Source: JAZLDV01 sp045614925 (GTDB lineage Bacteria > Bacillota_I > Bacilli_A > Erysipelotrichales > Coprobacillaceae). From it: a stretch of 13,337 nt of DNA. The stretch spans positions 1-13,337 of the forward strand of contig JAZLDV010000091.1 of NCBI GenBank assembly GCA_045614925.1, read 5' to 3'. A program made the translations under genes and the position numbers. The notes beneath the pieces are model-generated. The model was not told the DNA's origin. It did not search any database and saw only the letters and a list, made by a program, of their open reading frames with translations. This document shows positions 13,192 to 13,337 of the stretch, in pieces (position 1 is the first letter of the stretch; each line of letters starts with the position of its first letter).

Positions 13192-13215
13192 TTAAGATTA
13201 CTCTTAACTATTTTT
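13184..13215. terminator. Bidirectional terminator between phosphoesterase and coaX
   Basis: A 14-bp perfect stem (13184-13197 with 13202-13215) has a TTAC loop. The plus-strand side ends in a T run (13211-13215), and the minus strand reads A/T-rich with T's on its far side, so it can serve both convergent genes. Both stop codons, 13189-13191 and 13204-13206, lie inside the stem. Confidence 0.87.
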
Positions 13216-13337
13216 ATTTCTTTCATATATAATTTTTAATCCTTTAAAAGTTAAATCAGGATCATATATATCAATTTTATCAGTGTGTTCAGAAATGATT
13301 CTTCCTAAACCACCAGTTGCAATAACTTTTAAATCTT
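13204..13337 (-). CDS. coaX: Type III pantothenate kinase, C-terminal fragment (cut by window edge)
   Basis: Reading from base 13335 downward gives 43 residues and then TAA (13206-13204). The start lies beyond the window. The segment V-I-A-T-G-G-L-G-R-I-I, then D-P-D-L-T-F-K-G-L and I-Y-E-R-N, is the characteristic C-terminus of CoaX, the ASKHA-fold kinase for the first step of coenzyme A synthesis. The gene is convergent with the phosphoesterase gene, sharing its terminator. Nothing is visible of its promoter or catalytic N-terminus. Confidence 0.9.
   Translation of the reverse strand, partial: DLKVIATGGLGRIISEHTDKIDIYDPDLTFKGLKIIYERNKNS

Noticed and set aside
1..13337. CRISPR arrays, tRNA or rRNA genes, insertion sequences, phage genes
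   Set aside because: No spaced direct repeats, tRNA cloverleafs, rRNA stretches, transposase or integrase motifs were seen. The window is ordinary chromosomal core apart from the points reported.

Overview
The window is AT-rich, densely packed DNA from a low-GC Bacillota (Firmicutes). The gene set is MutS2, an RNase HIII homologue, UppP, a GerE-like regulator, a GerM-like protein and type III pantothenate kinase. Strong GGAGG/GAGGTG ribosome binding sites and near-consensus sigma-A promoters agree with this. The combination suggests an endospore-forming or formerly spore-forming lineage. An Erysipelotrichia/Coprobacillaceae-type gut bacterium is my best guess, but that is inference, not a search result.

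Layout. Positions 1-471 hold the 3' part of a YgjV-like membrane protein gene. From 449 to 2274 there is a self-contained lysine-responsive unit: a promoter, a complete lysine riboswitch with an intrinsic terminator as expression platform, and an NhaC-superfamily transporter that is probably a lysine permease. Positions 2285-5168 carry uppP, which has its own promoter and terminator, followed by the lspA-rluD-dCMP deaminase operon. A bidirectional terminator separates this operon from a minus-strand RNase HIII homologue (5158-6069). That gene is divergent from mutS2-uvrC (6225-10303), which has a consensus promoter. Next come a gerE-like regulator, a membrane-anchored VanY/M15-type protein, a GerM-like two-domain protein and a YsnB-type phosphoesterase. 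The 3' end of coaX enters from the right on the minus strand.

The order RNase HIII / mutS2 ... uvrC ... gerE ... gerM ... ysnB is a shortened version of the Bacillus subtilis order rnhC-zapA-yshB-polX-mutS2 ... uvrC ... gerE-ysmB-racE-gerM-rph-ysnA-ysnB (recalled from memory). The right half therefore looks like an ancestral DNA-repair plus sporulation block that has lost genes and gained a VanY-like gene.

The most notable observation is that intact genes here encode proteins with erased catalytic residues. The RNase HIII homologue, at its ancestral locus, has Ala and Asn where two catalytic Asp residues belong. The VanY-like protein beside gerM has lost both zinc-ligand histidines and the motif arginine. 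The MutS2 Smr domain has I-N-V-I in place of L-D-L-R. None of these genes has frameshifts or internal stops, so they look like maintained pseudoenzymes rather than pseudogenes. A second notable point is the gerE start region, where a perfect 10-bp inverted repeat spans the uvrC end and the gerE ribosome binding site around a sigma-K-like promoter match.
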